Virus record (IMG/VR): IMGVR_UViG_3300015371_000017
Coordinates: 1 to 64,000 of that record
Reading direction: 5' to 3' (one strand)
Length of the DNA stretch: 64,000 bases
Source of the DNA: a virus
Part shown: one piece after another, positions 6,779 through 15,106 of the stretch
Position numbering within the stretch: the stretch's first letter is position 1
How the letters are laid out: each line of letters begins with the position of its first letter
Program-made: the position numbers and the translations under genes
Notes under the pieces: model-generated
Told to the model about the DNA's origin: nothing
Databases searched by the model: none
The model's input: the letters and a program-made list of their open reading frames with translations, nothing else

Positions 6779-7713
6779 TTAGACATCTCCACGTGCGTCT
6801 TTCCGTCTGCGCTCCGTGCCTCAACAGGGAACTCTAAGTTATCATCGCCGCCGCCCTTTTCTACCACCTCCGCACCCGGCCTCCAAGCAACGATCCATGT
6901 GTGACTTAACCGCGCCCACCAGTCAGCGCTGACGTTCGTGCCTATCGGGAATTGCGGCACTTCGATGTTGTCACCCTTCACGTTGATTTCGATCAACTTA
7001 CCATTGTCAGCCCAAACGAAGTCCGACTCGCGCCACTTGGTTCCCTGCGTGATTCGGCGATGGAATGCATAACGTTGAACCGGATCGGTTGTGACCACTT
7101 CGGCGGACGCTAACCCGCTCGCTGTCGCTCGCGGTTCCGATGCGTCCGCTATGGCGGGTGGTTCGACAGTGTGCAACTTGCGTAATTCCGCGCCATCGCT
7201 CACGTCGGGATGATAAGTCTTGCCTTCAATCTTCCAGAACGCGATGCGTAGAGATCCAGTATCACGTTCGGCCATCACAGACTTTGGCCGATGGTTCAAT
7301 CCGAGCGCATGGCCGATGGCGTGTTCAACTACTCGTTGGAATTTGTCGCCTGAACCGGCGCGAGGATCGATGCGAATCGTTACGTTATCGATCAGAGAAT
7401 CGAACGCAAAAATCTCACAAGTTTCCAATTCGTGATCATCTTTCACAGCCGCACGGATAATGGTTACGTTCGCAGGCGCGCCTATTTCGATGATAAGATT
7501 ATCAGGAAGGAAAGGACGCCACGCTTCAATCGCTCCGTTGATGCGCTCGCGTTCCTTGTCGCTAAACCCGCGCGCCTCCACTTGAATGTGCGCGCCTGTA
7601 CGCCAGCGGGGAAGGGTTTGGGCGCGGGCGGCGGCAATCCAACCCAACACGAGTTGGATTAGCATAATTACCAGTACTAAGTCGCGAATGATTTTCTGTG
7701 TTGACGTTGTCAT
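6718..7713 (-). CDS. Secreted metzincin-like protein lacking the catalytic Glu
   Basis: 331 residues from the ATG at 7713, which has AGGAGG nine bases upstream. Residues 8-31 form a signal peptide ending AAARA-Q. Residues 131-141 read HAIGHALGLNH, the metzincin zinc site (HExxHxxGxxH) with the general-base Glu replaced by Ala (codon GCC); SVM at 145-147 fits the Met-turn. All three His ligands remain, so zinc could still be bound without proteolysis. The C-terminal half is beta-rich. The start overlaps the stop of the HNH gene upstream (ATGA). It is the last gene of the late operon. Roles could be host-surface binding or superinfection interference; nothing proves either. Confidence 0.7.
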   Translation of the reverse strand: MTTSTQKIIRDLVLVIMLIQLVLGWIAAARAQTLPRWRTGAHIQVEARGFSDKERERINGAIEAWRPFLPDNLIIEIGAPANVTIIRAAVKDDHELETCEIFAFDSLIDNVTIRIDPRAGSGDKFQRVVEHAIGHALGLNHRPKSVMAERDTGSLRIAFWKIEGKTYHPDVSDGAELRKLHTVEPPAIADASEPRATASGLASAEVVTTDPVQRYAFHRRITQGTKWRESDFVWADNGKLIEINVKGDNIEVPQFPIGTNVSADWWARLSHTWIVAWRPGAEVVEKGGGDDNLEFPVEARSADGKTHVEMSNYRLHRVSSTVTPVDNNFQF

Positions 7714-8348
7714 GCCAGAACCTCCTCTAGTGGCAACCCTGCCGCCAGCTTGCGTCCAATAGTTGAACGATGTCGCCCTACTCGTCGTGCCCATTCTGCA
7801 ACTACTAGAGTTTCGCCATCGAATGTAATAAACACATTCTTCCGAAGATTGTGCATTTGTTCTTTCTGCGTCACCCAACGACAGTTGGACGGTTCGTAAT
7901 TTCCGTTGTTGTCAATACGATCAATTGAATGTTTCGGACTGGGCTTTGTGCCCATGTCGGCTAAGAAGTTTTCAAACGAACTACGCCACCGCTCGCAGAT
8001 CGTAATTCCGCGCCCGCCATAGTTAGGGTATTCCTTGTGATTTGTGTTGCTACATCGCTGGATCATCGCCGCCCATGTCACATATTCGCGAGAACGCTTT
8101 CCCGGTTTGTTATGTCCGTGGGTGGTAGTTGCTTCGCGTCGGCGACATCCACAAGAGGTCGATATGCCGTGGACGAGATTAGCTGATGTCACTGCTTTCT
8201 TAGTTCCGCAGTCACATGCGCAAAGCCAACGATGTTCCCAATGAGGGAATTTAAGATGCCCAAGGTATGCTGCGTCGGCATACCCCAATACCGTCCATCG
8301 GCCAAACCGTTTTCCGACTGGCGGTGTGTTATATTCCGATCTAGCCAT
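7710..8348 (-). CDS. HNH homing-type endonuclease
   Basis: 212 residues from the ATG with GGAGAAAG upstream. N-terminal zinc-ribbon-like part (CACDCGTKK, STSCGCRRRE), then NYGGRGITICERW, FENFLADMGTKPSPKHSIDR and NGNYEPSNCRW, the hallmark of a widespread phage HNH family, and a C-terminal helical DNA-reading module (VVAEWARRVGRHRSTI). Relatives sit at 26575 and 55807. It carries its own promoter and leader (8349-8430). It is inserted between the secreted protein and the metzincin gene and is coupled to the latter. Confidence 0.85.
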   Translation of the reverse strand: MARSEYNTPPVGKRFGRWTVLGYADAAYLGHLKFPHWEHRWLCACDCGTKKAVTSANLVHGISTSCGCRRREATTTHGHNKPGKRSREYVTWAAMIQRCSNTNHKEYPNYGGRGITICERWRSSFENFLADMGTKPSPKHSIDRIDNNGNYEPSNCRWVTQKEQMHNLRKNVFITFDGETLVVAEWARRVGRHRSTIGRKLAAGLPLEEVLA

Positions 8349-8430
8349 GCTGCTTTCTCCGTTCAGAAAGTGGATTTGGTTAGGATCGCTCTGAGCCGAC
8401 AACTCAGGGCGATTCGACTTAATTATACCA
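8349..8430 (-). promoter_or_regulatory. HNH cassette promoter and SD-hiding leader
   Basis: On the minus strand, TGGTATAAT (8430-8422) is an extended -10 promoter 73 bases before the start. The leader holds an 11-pair hairpin (ATCGC-CTGAG with CTCAG-GCGAT, one mismatch) and a second hairpin, CTTTCT (58-53 complement) with AGAAAG, loop of six, whose arm covers the GGAG ribosome site. The same plan is found at 35069 and 55732. Confidence 0.6.
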
Positions 8431-8446
8431 TCCATCGGCGGAGTTT

Positions 8447-8683
8447 TTACAAGGCTTCTAAATAAACAAAACAGTTACCATGACAACATACCGTAATTTG
8501 TTCATAAACATGCCCATCAATCACCACGCAGTGATATTCCGATACGCAGTTTTCCGAGACAGTTGTGCCGCTTTGACAACCGCCGTCCACCGGAACTACA
8601 TCATCATCTGCTTTGGCAGGCAGCCCGATTACTCCGACAGCCAAAACAATCATTACAACTGAAAGTGCGAGTAGTTTTTTCAT
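8447..8683 (-). CDS. Small secreted Cys-rich protein
   Basis: 78 residues from the ATG with AAAAGGAGCAACT upstream. Signal peptide MKKLLALSVVMIVLAVGVIG followed by LPAKA, then a mature part of about 53 residues with six Cys (CQSG, ENCVSEYHC, VCCHGNC) that could form three disulfides. Exported small Cys-rich proteins in phages may act at the host envelope. It lies between two HNH genes. Function unknown. Confidence 0.6.
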   Translation of the reverse strand: MKKLLALSVVMIVLAVGVIGLPAKADDDVVPVDGGCQSGTTVSENCVSEYHCVVIDGHVYEQITVCCHGNCFVYLEAL

Positions 8684-8685
8684 GG

Positions 8686-8778
8686 CTAGTTGCTCCTTTT
8701 TACCGACTTGCGTTTGGGACGATTCATTCTCGCTTTCAATTCCGCGATCTCGGTTTGTTGCTTCTTTTGCCCGTCCAT
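8686..8778 (-). CDS. Short coiled-coil frame, possible fibre-end remnant
   Basis: A 30-residue frame (MDGQKKQQTEIAELKARMN, then a basic tail) overlapping the 3' end of the HNH gene at 8736. It resembles the C-terminal coiled coil of S74 chaperone domains such as the end of the gene at 9333 (KKQEKAITEQGAIIKRLQ). Upstream in frame, YLWFLF precedes the Met before a stop is met. It may be the leftover end of a fibre gene displaced by HNH insertion, or chance. Confidence 0.25.
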   Translation of the reverse strand: MDGQKKQQTEIAELKARMNRPKRKSVKRSN

Positions 8779-9320
8779 GAATAAGAACCATAGGTATCAG
8801 TAGTTCTATGGCACGGCACGCATAGCGTTCTGCCATTATCTATAGCAAACCGAAGTTCTGGGAATAAGGAGAAGGGCTTGATATGATCAGCGTTCAAAGT
8901 CACCGGCTGTCCCTTTTTACTTCTCGCCCCGCACCATATACATCTGTAATCGTCGCGCTCAAATACCGCTTCGCGCCATAATCGGTATTCCCGCGACGTT
9001 CTGATTGTTATACATTCAGGGGTGATCCCACCGCGCCACCGCACGTTCTTTTCGCCTCGCGGTGAATTTGTGTTCCCTTTAGCCGCCCGGCTCAGATTTG
9101 CCCGATGCTCTGCTGAAAACACGCGCCCTTGCATTTTCTTAATTGTTTCGGGGCTATGCTTTCTGCCTTTGCTCGTTGCCCTAATATGCTCAATTACTTC
9201 AGGGTGTGAACGTAAGTAGCGCTTGCGGCTCTCGCTCATTTTACGCTTGACGGCCCCAGGATGTTTCCGGCCTTTTTGTCTATCGCTGCGTCGCTTACGC
9301 TCCGCATCTGAAATGATCAT
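8736..9320 (-). CDS. HNH endonuclease with NUMOD3-like repeats
   Basis: 194 residues. The N-terminal half has basic repeats typical of homing-nuclease DNA-binding modules (KGRKHPGAVKRKMSES, SKGRKHSPETIKKM, RVFSAEHRANLSRAAKG). The C-terminal half is an HNH core: RDDYRCIWCGARSKKG, NADHIKPFSLFP, NGRTLCVPCHRTTD. It starts 13 bases after the stop of the S74 fibre gene with no clear ribosome site or own promoter. A different lineage from the gene at 7710. Confidence 0.85.
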   Translation of the reverse strand: MIISDAERKRRSDRQKGRKHPGAVKRKMSESRKRYLRSHPEVIEHIRATSKGRKHSPETIKKMQGRVFSAEHRANLSRAAKGNTNSPRGEKNVRWRGGITPECITIRTSREYRLWREAVFERDDYRCIWCGARSKKGQPVTLNADHIKPFSLFPELRFAIDNGRTLCVPCHRTTDTYGSYSWTGKRSNKPRSRN

Positions 9321-9332
9321 TTTAGTTCTAAC

Positions 9333-10178
9333 TCAGCGCCTTCTTTTCATCTGTGCTTGTAACCGCTTAATTATAGCACCTTGCTCTGTTATTGCTTTTT
9401 CTTGTTTCTTCACTATCTCAAACAAATAGGAAACCATCGCAGCCTCGCGATTGGAATAAGGCTTGCCCTCGTTGTCATAATTAACTAACTCAGGATCGAC
9501 GGTAGCGAGACTTTCCGCGCTAAAACCAACAACATCCCTCGCGCCGTTTTCTTTGTAATCCCAGCGGATAGGCTTGAGACTCAGAAAAGCGTTTATTGCT
9601 TGAGTATTCGGATGCCACTCTCGCACGTTCTCTTTGAATCGCAAAGATGAAGTTAACGGGCGAAGCACATTACTACCATCAATGATTACCGCCGTGCCTG
9701 TTGACGATGTTGCAGTGGTAGTAAAGGCTGGGGAAGAAACCGATGCCGTAAATGTCGCGCCATTCGTGGCTGTAAATGTGAGTGTGCCCGCTCCGTTGTT
9801 AACGGTCATACGAGTGCCGCCACCCACTCCATAATCACTTGCGCTATTCGTGGTAGTTAGAAACGCCCCACTAGACGAGGAGAATGAGTTTGCTGTGACA
9901 TTGCTTGTAGTGGAAACCGTCCCCGCACCATCATCAGTAATAGAACTAGCAACTAAATTAGTTCCATCACTTTTGGTGACGACATTTGCCCCTGCGCTAT
10001 TTGTTATTCCGCCTCCACCTGTAGCTCCTGAAAAGCCCGATTTACCAGAAAACCCAGACGTGCCGCTGAATCCCGATGTACCACTAGCCCCAGCCGCTCC
10101 ACTCGCGCCAGAATACCCAGATGTTCCACCTCCGCCGCCTCCGGGGTTCTCTCCCGGCCCGCTTTGTTGTCCTGCCAT
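9333..10178 (-). CDS. Collagen-like fibre with S74 chaperone domain
   Basis: 281 residues: N-terminal Gly-rich segment and about 12 GxSG collagen-like triplet pairs (residues 10-55), a beta-rich Ser/Thr shaft, and a C-terminal intramolecular chaperone of the peptidase S74 type (SSLRFKENVREWHP with the Ser and Lys expected for self-cleavage), ending in a coiled coil. Such domains trimerise fibres and then cut themselves off. GGAGAAAG ribosome site. Likely a receptor-binding fibre or spike. Confidence 0.8.
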   Translation of the reverse strand: MAGQQSGPGENPGGGGGGTSGYSGASGAAGASGTSGFSGTSGFSGKSGFSGATGGGGITNSAGANVVTKSDGTNLVASSITDDGAGTVSTTSNVTANSFSSSSGAFLTTTNSASDYGVGGGTRMTVNNGAGTLTFTATNGATFTASVSSPAFTTTATSSTGTAVIIDGSNVLRPLTSSLRFKENVREWHPNTQAINAFLSLKPIRWDYKENGARDVVGFSAESLATVDPELVNYDNEGKPYSNREAAMVSYLFEIVKKQEKAITEQGAIIKRLQAQMKRRR

Positions 10179-10189
10179 AACTTTCTCCT

Positions 10190-10570
10190 TTAGAAGCCGT
10201 CAAAAACGAGGTCGCCAGTAGTTCCGCTGACGCTGTAAAACCAGACCCGCGACGGATCGACAATCCCTCGACAGAAATCATCTAGCCCAAACTTGAGCGT
10301 CGCCGCCGCAAGAGCGCCTTGGTAAACTCGCGGAGGCCCAGCACTGGCAGCATCCCGCACGTATTCATCGTGGCCTACATATACATCGCCTGCGGGGAGA
10401 ATGCTTGCCCCATTGCCCTCAAACGAATCAAGAGACGGAATGGTGGTGATAGCGTTGTTTGCGCCAACCTCATAGCCCCAGCCAGCAGTCCGCATCAGTG
10501 TTTCCATTGATACTGCCGTGGCTGCGGGGATCGCTACATTTTCCGAAAACCACTTCCTAGAACTAGCCAT
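10190..10570 (-). CDS. Virion/tail-associated hypothetical protein
   Basis: 126 residues, GGAGCAAAT ribosome site, between the tailspike and the S74 fibre gene. Mixed alpha/beta composition, aromatic-rich at the end (VWFYSVSGTTGDLVF). Its place in the fibre cluster suggests a fibre connector or attachment protein; I recognise no family. Confidence 0.5.
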   Translation of the reverse strand: MASSRKWFSENVAIPAATAVSMETLMRTAGWGYEVGANNAITTIPSLDSFEGNGASILPAGDVYVGHDEYVRDAASAGPPRVYQGALAAATLKFGLDDFCRGIVDPSRVWFYSVSGTTGDLVFDGF

Positions 10571-10580
10571 AATTTGCTCC

Positions 10581-13019
10581 TCACTGTTCGTACCACACGC
10601 CGCCGAAGCGGGTGTAGCTCTTGATTGTATTTATCACTGGAGTCACGTTTGCTCCAGTTTGATTATTGATCGTTGCTCCTTGCACGATGGTTGAGTCTGC
10701 CGTAGTAAATCTTACGATGATTGTCTGTCCGTCTACTCCGCCGTTAAAGTTTGTGATATTCGTAGGAGCAGTGTTTGAAGCATTAAACAGCGACGCATTC
10801 GCCACGCTAGGACTAGTGTCCTCGTCCACAAAAGTTGTCGGGGAGTTGCTGATGATATTTGCACTTGCGGAAGTCAGCACCCCTAAATGCGTTAACGATC
10901 CGACTGTCGCCCAGGTAATCGGATTTGCTCCTGAATCGGTATAGCGGTAGCCGATGGTTGGCGTGCCTTGGATAGATAAATACACATCCCATGAAGCTTT
11001 AGTCGTGTCTGTGCGATTCCAGTTTGTTCCGTCATAATAAGCGTTTACAGTGAAGTGAAGATCGCCGTCCACAATTTGAGGAGAGCCGTTTCGGACAATA
11101 TGGTTTCCGCTGACTGGGTGTTCAAATACTGAACCTTCAAAATACTGGTTTACTATCGTGAGTAAGGTTGTATTTGAAGTAAGAACGTCCGCCGTGCTTC
11201 CCGATGCGGCGATCACCAGAACATACTGTAAGCGTCCCCTTATTAGCCCATTACTAAGTTCGCTTATTTCGGGTGATGAATACGCATACCACGCAGACGG
11301 CCCGCTTGTTCCGTTCACATATCGCTCAATGTACAGATTGAGATCAATTACTGTAGGCTGCGTGACTTCTAAAATTTTGGGGCATAGTTCAATGATGAAG
11401 TCGCCAGATAGAGGTCTAAAGCCCCGCTGCCCAAATAAAGCTGTACCACATTTGGAAATTGAAACTCGGCCATTAGTACGCGTATGCTCGGAGATCGATG
11501 CTCCATAGTAGTACCCATAAATAGAAACATTCTCTAATAAGCTTTCACTGAAGTTGGAAACAGACGGCATGTAAACGCCTACCGCCTCGCTGTGGGTTGG
11601 TTGGCTAGCAGAAGGAAATGCTATTCCCGTATCAACCATTACGTTTTTCAGGGTCGCATCAATAGCGTTGTGAAACTGAACTCCTCCCAGAGTTGGGTTG
11701 TCTGCTGTGCGCCAGCAGATGTTCTCCACCACAGGCACTACAGCATTAAAGGTCGTGGGATCGTTGAAGGTATCGCCTAAGGCGTGAGCCGCAATGATAG
11801 CGGGAGCGGTTCCTGAGCCAGTTGACGATCCGGCTTTGATGATGACTCCGGTAGAGGGAAGCGCACTGCCTGTGCGGGCGACTACTTGCCCTAAGAAGTG
11901 CATAGTGATAAGCGGGTTCCCATAAGCATTATTGGGAATGGTTAGGAGTGAGTTGTACGTTCCATCTAAAGTGCCATCTACGATGTAGATTCCCACCGGG
12001 AAATAGACTATCCCTCCCCCGGCGCTAAACACCGCCGCGATAGTCGCTTGAATGGCTGACTTGGAATTGGTCGAGTTGTCCCCGACTGCGCCCCACCAAC
12101 AAACCGAATAAGGCTGACCTGCTCTGTTTCCCGAAAGGCTAATCGTACCTTGACCGGCGGCTGAGTTATAAAAGATTTTCTGATTCAGAGGGGCGCGAAT
12201 GAATCCCGCAATCGTGATCGTGTTTCCTGTGGTGACGCTTAGACTCCCTCCTTGAAACTCTAAGGTCAACGTACTAGGGACACTAACCGTGGTGGCGGTC
12301 ATTTGCTCCGTGACAACTAAAACAGCCGTAGTGCTCCCAATCGCCGTGATTGCCGCGTTGAAATTAGCGAACTTACTTGCGTAGTAAACGGGCGGCGCAA
12401 CTCGCGCATCGTCATTTGAAACAACCTGAGAATCATTAGTGGTAGTTGTAACAATCCCCGCATTCGTTATAGATGCCAGGTCGTTTTTGCCCACAGCAAT
12501 GGGGAAGCCCGGATCGGCAGCATCTACGCTGATGGCCGTCATGCCAATTTGCGTGACCGAGGCTGTCCGTAGATTCCCTATTGCCTGATCGATCCACGCC
12601 CTTACTTGTACGTCAGTAGGTGAAGTAGCAAACAACTGCATGGGAAACTGCGTAAATAATGTCAGCAGTTCCCAAGTCGTAGTAGATGGAGTTGCAGGGA
12701 CTCCGAAGTTCTGAAGCAACGTCGCTACACTCCGTCCTTGTGCCCAGATTGTCGCGGCGTATAAGGCTACGGGAAGTGAAGAATCCGACGTTGAATCAAT
12801 CACAATGGACGGGATATTCAACACCGTGCCACTGTTGGTGAGAGTTAAGGGGACTTCGACATAAAACGCTCCTGCGCCATTACCAAAAATAGGTAGGACT
12901 AATTCACCTGTAGAAGCATAGAACGGACTGAGGGAAGCAATTTGCAGGGTGGGATCGTCGCCATCTTCGACGTGCCATGATGGAGTGGTGATTAACGGCT
13001 GTATGGTGATTTTAGCCAT
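10581..13019 (-). CDS. Tailspike, right-handed beta-helix type
   Basis: 812 residues. The N-terminal 290 residues are beta-rich virion-binding modules. Around residue 300 the motif CWWGAVGDNSTNSKSAIQAT followed by GGGIVYFPVGIYIV marks the pectate-lyase-like fold used by phage tailspikes that bind or cut surface polysaccharide. The remaining coil is repetitive Asn/Ser/Gly beta-helix and ends in ARFG-like SYTRFGGVWYEQ, a common spike C-terminus. A strong terminator precedes its ATG, and no clear Shine-Dalgarno sequence is present. Whether it is an active depolymerase cannot be read from sequence. Confidence 0.8.
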   Translation of the reverse strand: MAKITIQPLITTPSWHVEDGDDPTLQIASLSPFYASTGELVLPIFGNGAGAFYVEVPLTLTNSGTVLNIPSIVIDSTSDSSLPVALYAATIWAQGRSVATLLQNFGVPATPSTTTWELLTLFTQFPMQLFATSPTDVQVRAWIDQAIGNLRTASVTQIGMTAISVDAADPGFPIAVGKNDLASITNAGIVTTTTNDSQVVSNDDARVAPPVYYASKFANFNAAITAIGSTTAVLVVTEQMTATTVSVPSTLTLEFQGGSLSVTTGNTITIAGFIRAPLNQKIFYNSAAGQGTISLSGNRAGQPYSVCWWGAVGDNSTNSKSAIQATIAAVFSAGGGIVYFPVGIYIVDGTLDGTYNSLLTIPNNAYGNPLITMHFLGQVVARTGSALPSTGVIIKAGSSTGSGTAPAIIAAHALGDTFNDPTTFNAVVPVVENICWRTADNPTLGGVQFHNAIDATLKNVMVDTGIAFPSASQPTHSEAVGVYMPSVSNFSESLLENVSIYGYYYGASISEHTRTNGRVSISKCGTALFGQRGFRPLSGDFIIELCPKILEVTQPTVIDLNLYIERYVNGTSGPSAWYAYSSPEISELSNGLIRGRLQYVLVIAASGSTADVLTSNTTLLTIVNQYFEGSVFEHPVSGNHIVRNGSPQIVDGDLHFTVNAYYDGTNWNRTDTTKASWDVYLSIQGTPTIGYRYTDSGANPITWATVGSLTHLGVLTSASANIISNSPTTFVDEDTSPSVANASLFNASNTAPTNITNFNGGVDGQTIIVRFTTADSTIVQGATINNQTGANVTPVINTIKSYTRFGGVWYEQ

Positions 13020-13020
13020 T

Positions 13021-13066
13021 GTTTATAAAACTGCGCGACCCGCATACTGAGACACGGATCGCGCAG
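13021..13066 (-). terminator. Intrinsic terminator just before the tailspike gene
   Basis: On the minus strand CTGCGCGATCCG (13066-13055) pairs with CGGGTCGCGCAG (13042-13031): 12 pairs, one G-U, loop of 12, then TTTTAT. Minus-strand transcription entering from the 13101 gene would stop two bases before the tailspike ATG unless antiterminated. Confidence 0.75.
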
Positions 13067-13100
13067 CAAAAGGAGAAACGTGTGTTGCGCGCCGCTCTCC

Positions 13101-13415
13101 CTAAGAAGTCCTTCCGGTCAGATACCATGTATTGAGGCCATCGCTCTCGCAGTAACCAATAGCACCATCGGTAATAGCAATGGTTGTATCGTCATTTCCG
13201 AAAGTGTCAGGACTCGTCACCGCCACTGTAGTTGCTGCGCCCGCTCCTACCACGCGGATGATGTTATTCCCCTGTTCCAACGTACAAGTGCGAGCTAATG
13301 GCAGAGTGATCGTCTTGCTGCCCGCGGTAACTTTCACAACGTCTGTTCCTGCGGTGACAGTCAGATTATCAGCCGTGGAAACAATTACTTGAAACGGACT
13401 TCCGAGTAATGACAT
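13101..13415 (-). CDS. Fibre-associated protein without collagen repeats
   Basis: 104 residues. Its core (SKTITLPLARTCTLEQGNNI, then a TTVAVTSPDTF strand) matches the N-terminal domain of the two collagen-like proteins that follow it at 13465 and 14031, which read ATLPAAG/ATLPHAS and NVTIVVPSG/TLTIAVQSG at the same place. It is thus a stand-alone paralogue of the fibre-attachment domain. GGAGAAC ribosome site. Confidence 0.6.
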   Translation of the reverse strand: MSLLGSPFQVIVSTADNLTVTAGTDVVKVTAGSKTITLPLARTCTLEQGNNIIRVVGAGAATTVAVTSPDTFGNDDTTIAITDGAIGYCESDGLNTWYLTGRTS

Positions 13416-13464
13416 GACAGTTCTCCTTGATTAGCGGGGCAGCCTATATCACCCCGCCTTTGAA

Positions 13465-14016
13465 TTACGCGCCAGAGACGCCTGAGAATCCAGACTTGCC
13501 TGATGCCCCAGAGAATCCAGAGATACCCACAGCGCCAGAGACTCCTGAAGTCCCGCTAGCACCGCTGGCTCCACTAGCTCCGGTGAACCCGCTGGTTCCT
13601 ATGGCTCCCGAAACACCTGTGAATCCAGAGACTCCCGTGAATCCTGAAACACCTGTAAAGCCCGATTTACCCGACGCCCCGGTGAAGCCGGAAGTTCCAG
13701 CAACCCCGCCACCGCCCGTACCTGACCATGTAGCAGTTCCATTGCTGGTGACGGTCACAACCTGTCCCGGCTCGACAACTCCAACTCCAACAAGGTTGTT
13801 ACCAGAAGGAACGACAATGGTGACGTTTCCTACGGATGACGCATCGGAACGGATTTCTTTCTCACTCCGCTGATTCATCAAATTACACAATCCCGCAGCC
13901 GGAAGCGTGGCGTTACGTCCAGTGGTGATTAGGAATGTAATCACATCATCAGCAGGGAGAACTGTATAAGCTGCGTCTCCCGCTGCAATTTCCCGCGTGT
14001 ATGGTGAATTCAACAT
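13465..14016 (-). CDS. Collagen-like minor fibre (copy 1)
   Basis: 183 residues: a 100-residue beta domain (DDVITFLITTGRNATLPAAG) followed by about 27 GxSG/GxTG-type collagen triplets (GFTGASGKSGFTGVSG and similar) reaching the C-terminus with no end domain. GGAG ribosome site. A paralogue of 14031. Collagen-like repeats in phages form trimeric rods; Ser/Thr-rich triplets could be glycosylated by the island at 15982-20472. Confidence 0.7.
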   Translation of the reverse strand: MLNSPYTREIAAGDAAYTVLPADDVITFLITTGRNATLPAAGLCNLMNQRSEKEIRSDASSVGNVTIVVPSGNNLVGVGVVEPGQVVTVTSNGTATWSGTGGGGVAGTSGFTGASGKSGFTGVSGFTGVSGFTGVSGAIGTSGFTGASGASGASGTSGVSGAVGISGFSGASGKSGFSGVSGA

Positions 14017-14030
14017 CGCTAATCTCCTTG

Positions 14031-14606
14031 TTACGGTCTGGCTCCAGAGAAGCCACTAAATCCGCTTTGACCAGAAACTCCAGAGGTTCCCGAAGCGCCT
14101 ACCGCACCACTCGTCCCAGAGGTTCCAGCAAAGCCGCTCGTTCCGGCAAAGCCACTGATACCACTGACTCCGGTAGTACCTGAAAATCCCGATGTCCCTA
14201 CGAAACCCGACTTACCTGACGATCCAGTAAACCCTGACGCCCCAGAACCGCCGCTGTACCCAGAGATACCCGAAGTTCCCACACCACCATTGATCGTCCA
14301 GATATTCACTCCATCACCTGAGCACGTTGCTACTTCACCTGCCGCTAAGGTCTGTGCAGCGCTAGAAGCAGTCGCACCAAGTAACGTATCTCCCGACTGC
14401 ACAGCAATAGTGAGAGTATTCGAGGACGTAGAATCATTCGAGATGACTTTTTTATTCAGACCTGAAATAACTGAGCATTGAGAAGCGTGAGGAAGCGTGG
14501 CTGTCTTACCTGTGGCGATAACGAAATTAACCACCTTGTCGGCAGGGTCTAACGTATAATTGTTGGTCTTCGCTTCAAATACAGAATATTGATCGATTGG
14601 TGGCAT
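14031..14606 (-). CDS. Collagen-like minor fibre (copy 2)
   Basis: 191 residues with the same plan: beta domain (DKVVNFVIATGKTATLPHAS) then about 26 GxSG-type triplets to the end. GGGAG ribosome site before ATG. Tandem duplication with 13465 is evident at the protein level while the DNA has diverged. Confidence 0.7.
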   Translation of the reverse strand: MPPIDQYSVFEAKTNNYTLDPADKVVNFVIATGKTATLPHASQCSVISGLNKKVISNDSTSSNTLTIAVQSGDTLLGATASSAAQTLAAGEVATCSGDGVNIWTINGGVGTSGISGYSGGSGASGFTGSSGKSGFVGTSGFSGTTGVSGISGFAGTSGFAGTSGTSGAVGASGTSGVSGQSGFSGFSGARP

Positions 14607-14618
14607 TGTGAATTCTCC

Positions 14619-15098
14619 CTAGAGCGAAATCGGAGCCAATGAAGCCCCGATGCCTGCGATATTTGAAGCAGTTGACCACGGGGACTCGCTTTGAACAGTT
14701 GTCCCGCTAGTTGTCCCTGATTGAGTACCTGACGAAGTACCTACACTTCCTCGCGTGAGCCCAGCAAGAGCAAGATTCTTAGCTTGATTGATGCGATTTA
14801 CGTCATACTGTCCGGCCCGCGTTTCTGCTCCCGCCTCTTGCATTAATCCGCGCTGCCCAGAACGCCTAATGGCATCCCGAATCGCTGGCGAGACATAGCC
14901 TCCAGTGGGATTAACGAGCGATTCGTTTAGCTGGCGCTCTTTCTCTCCCAGCCTATAACCTATTGATGGGTCGATTTGTGCGCGGTCTGCGCGAGCGGCA
15001 ATGATGTCTGGAGTGTCAGGGACAGATGTGGTATTAGTCCCACTGTAGTTAGTGGTTGATGTTCCGGTACTCTTTTGTTTTTTGTCGCTGAGGCCCAA
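14619..15098 (-). CDS. Virion structural hypothetical protein
   Basis: 159 residues, TTG start, N-terminal and C-terminal segments rich in Ser/Thr/Gly (TSTTNYSGTNTTS, GTSSGTQSGTTSGTT) flanking a helical core with RLGEKERQLNESL and AIRRSGQRGLMQEAG. Proteins with this plan are common near phage tail-fibre loci. No firm family. Confidence 0.5.
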   Translation of the reverse strand: MGLSDKKQKSTGTSTTNYSGTNTTSVPDTPDIIAARADRAQIDPSIGYRLGEKERQLNESLVNPTGGYVSPAIRDAIRRSGQRGLMQEAGAETRAGQYDVNRINQAKNLALAGLTRGSVGTSSGTQSGTTSGTTVQSESPWSTASNIAGIGASLAPISL

Positions 15099-15106
15099 TT
15101 AAGGGT

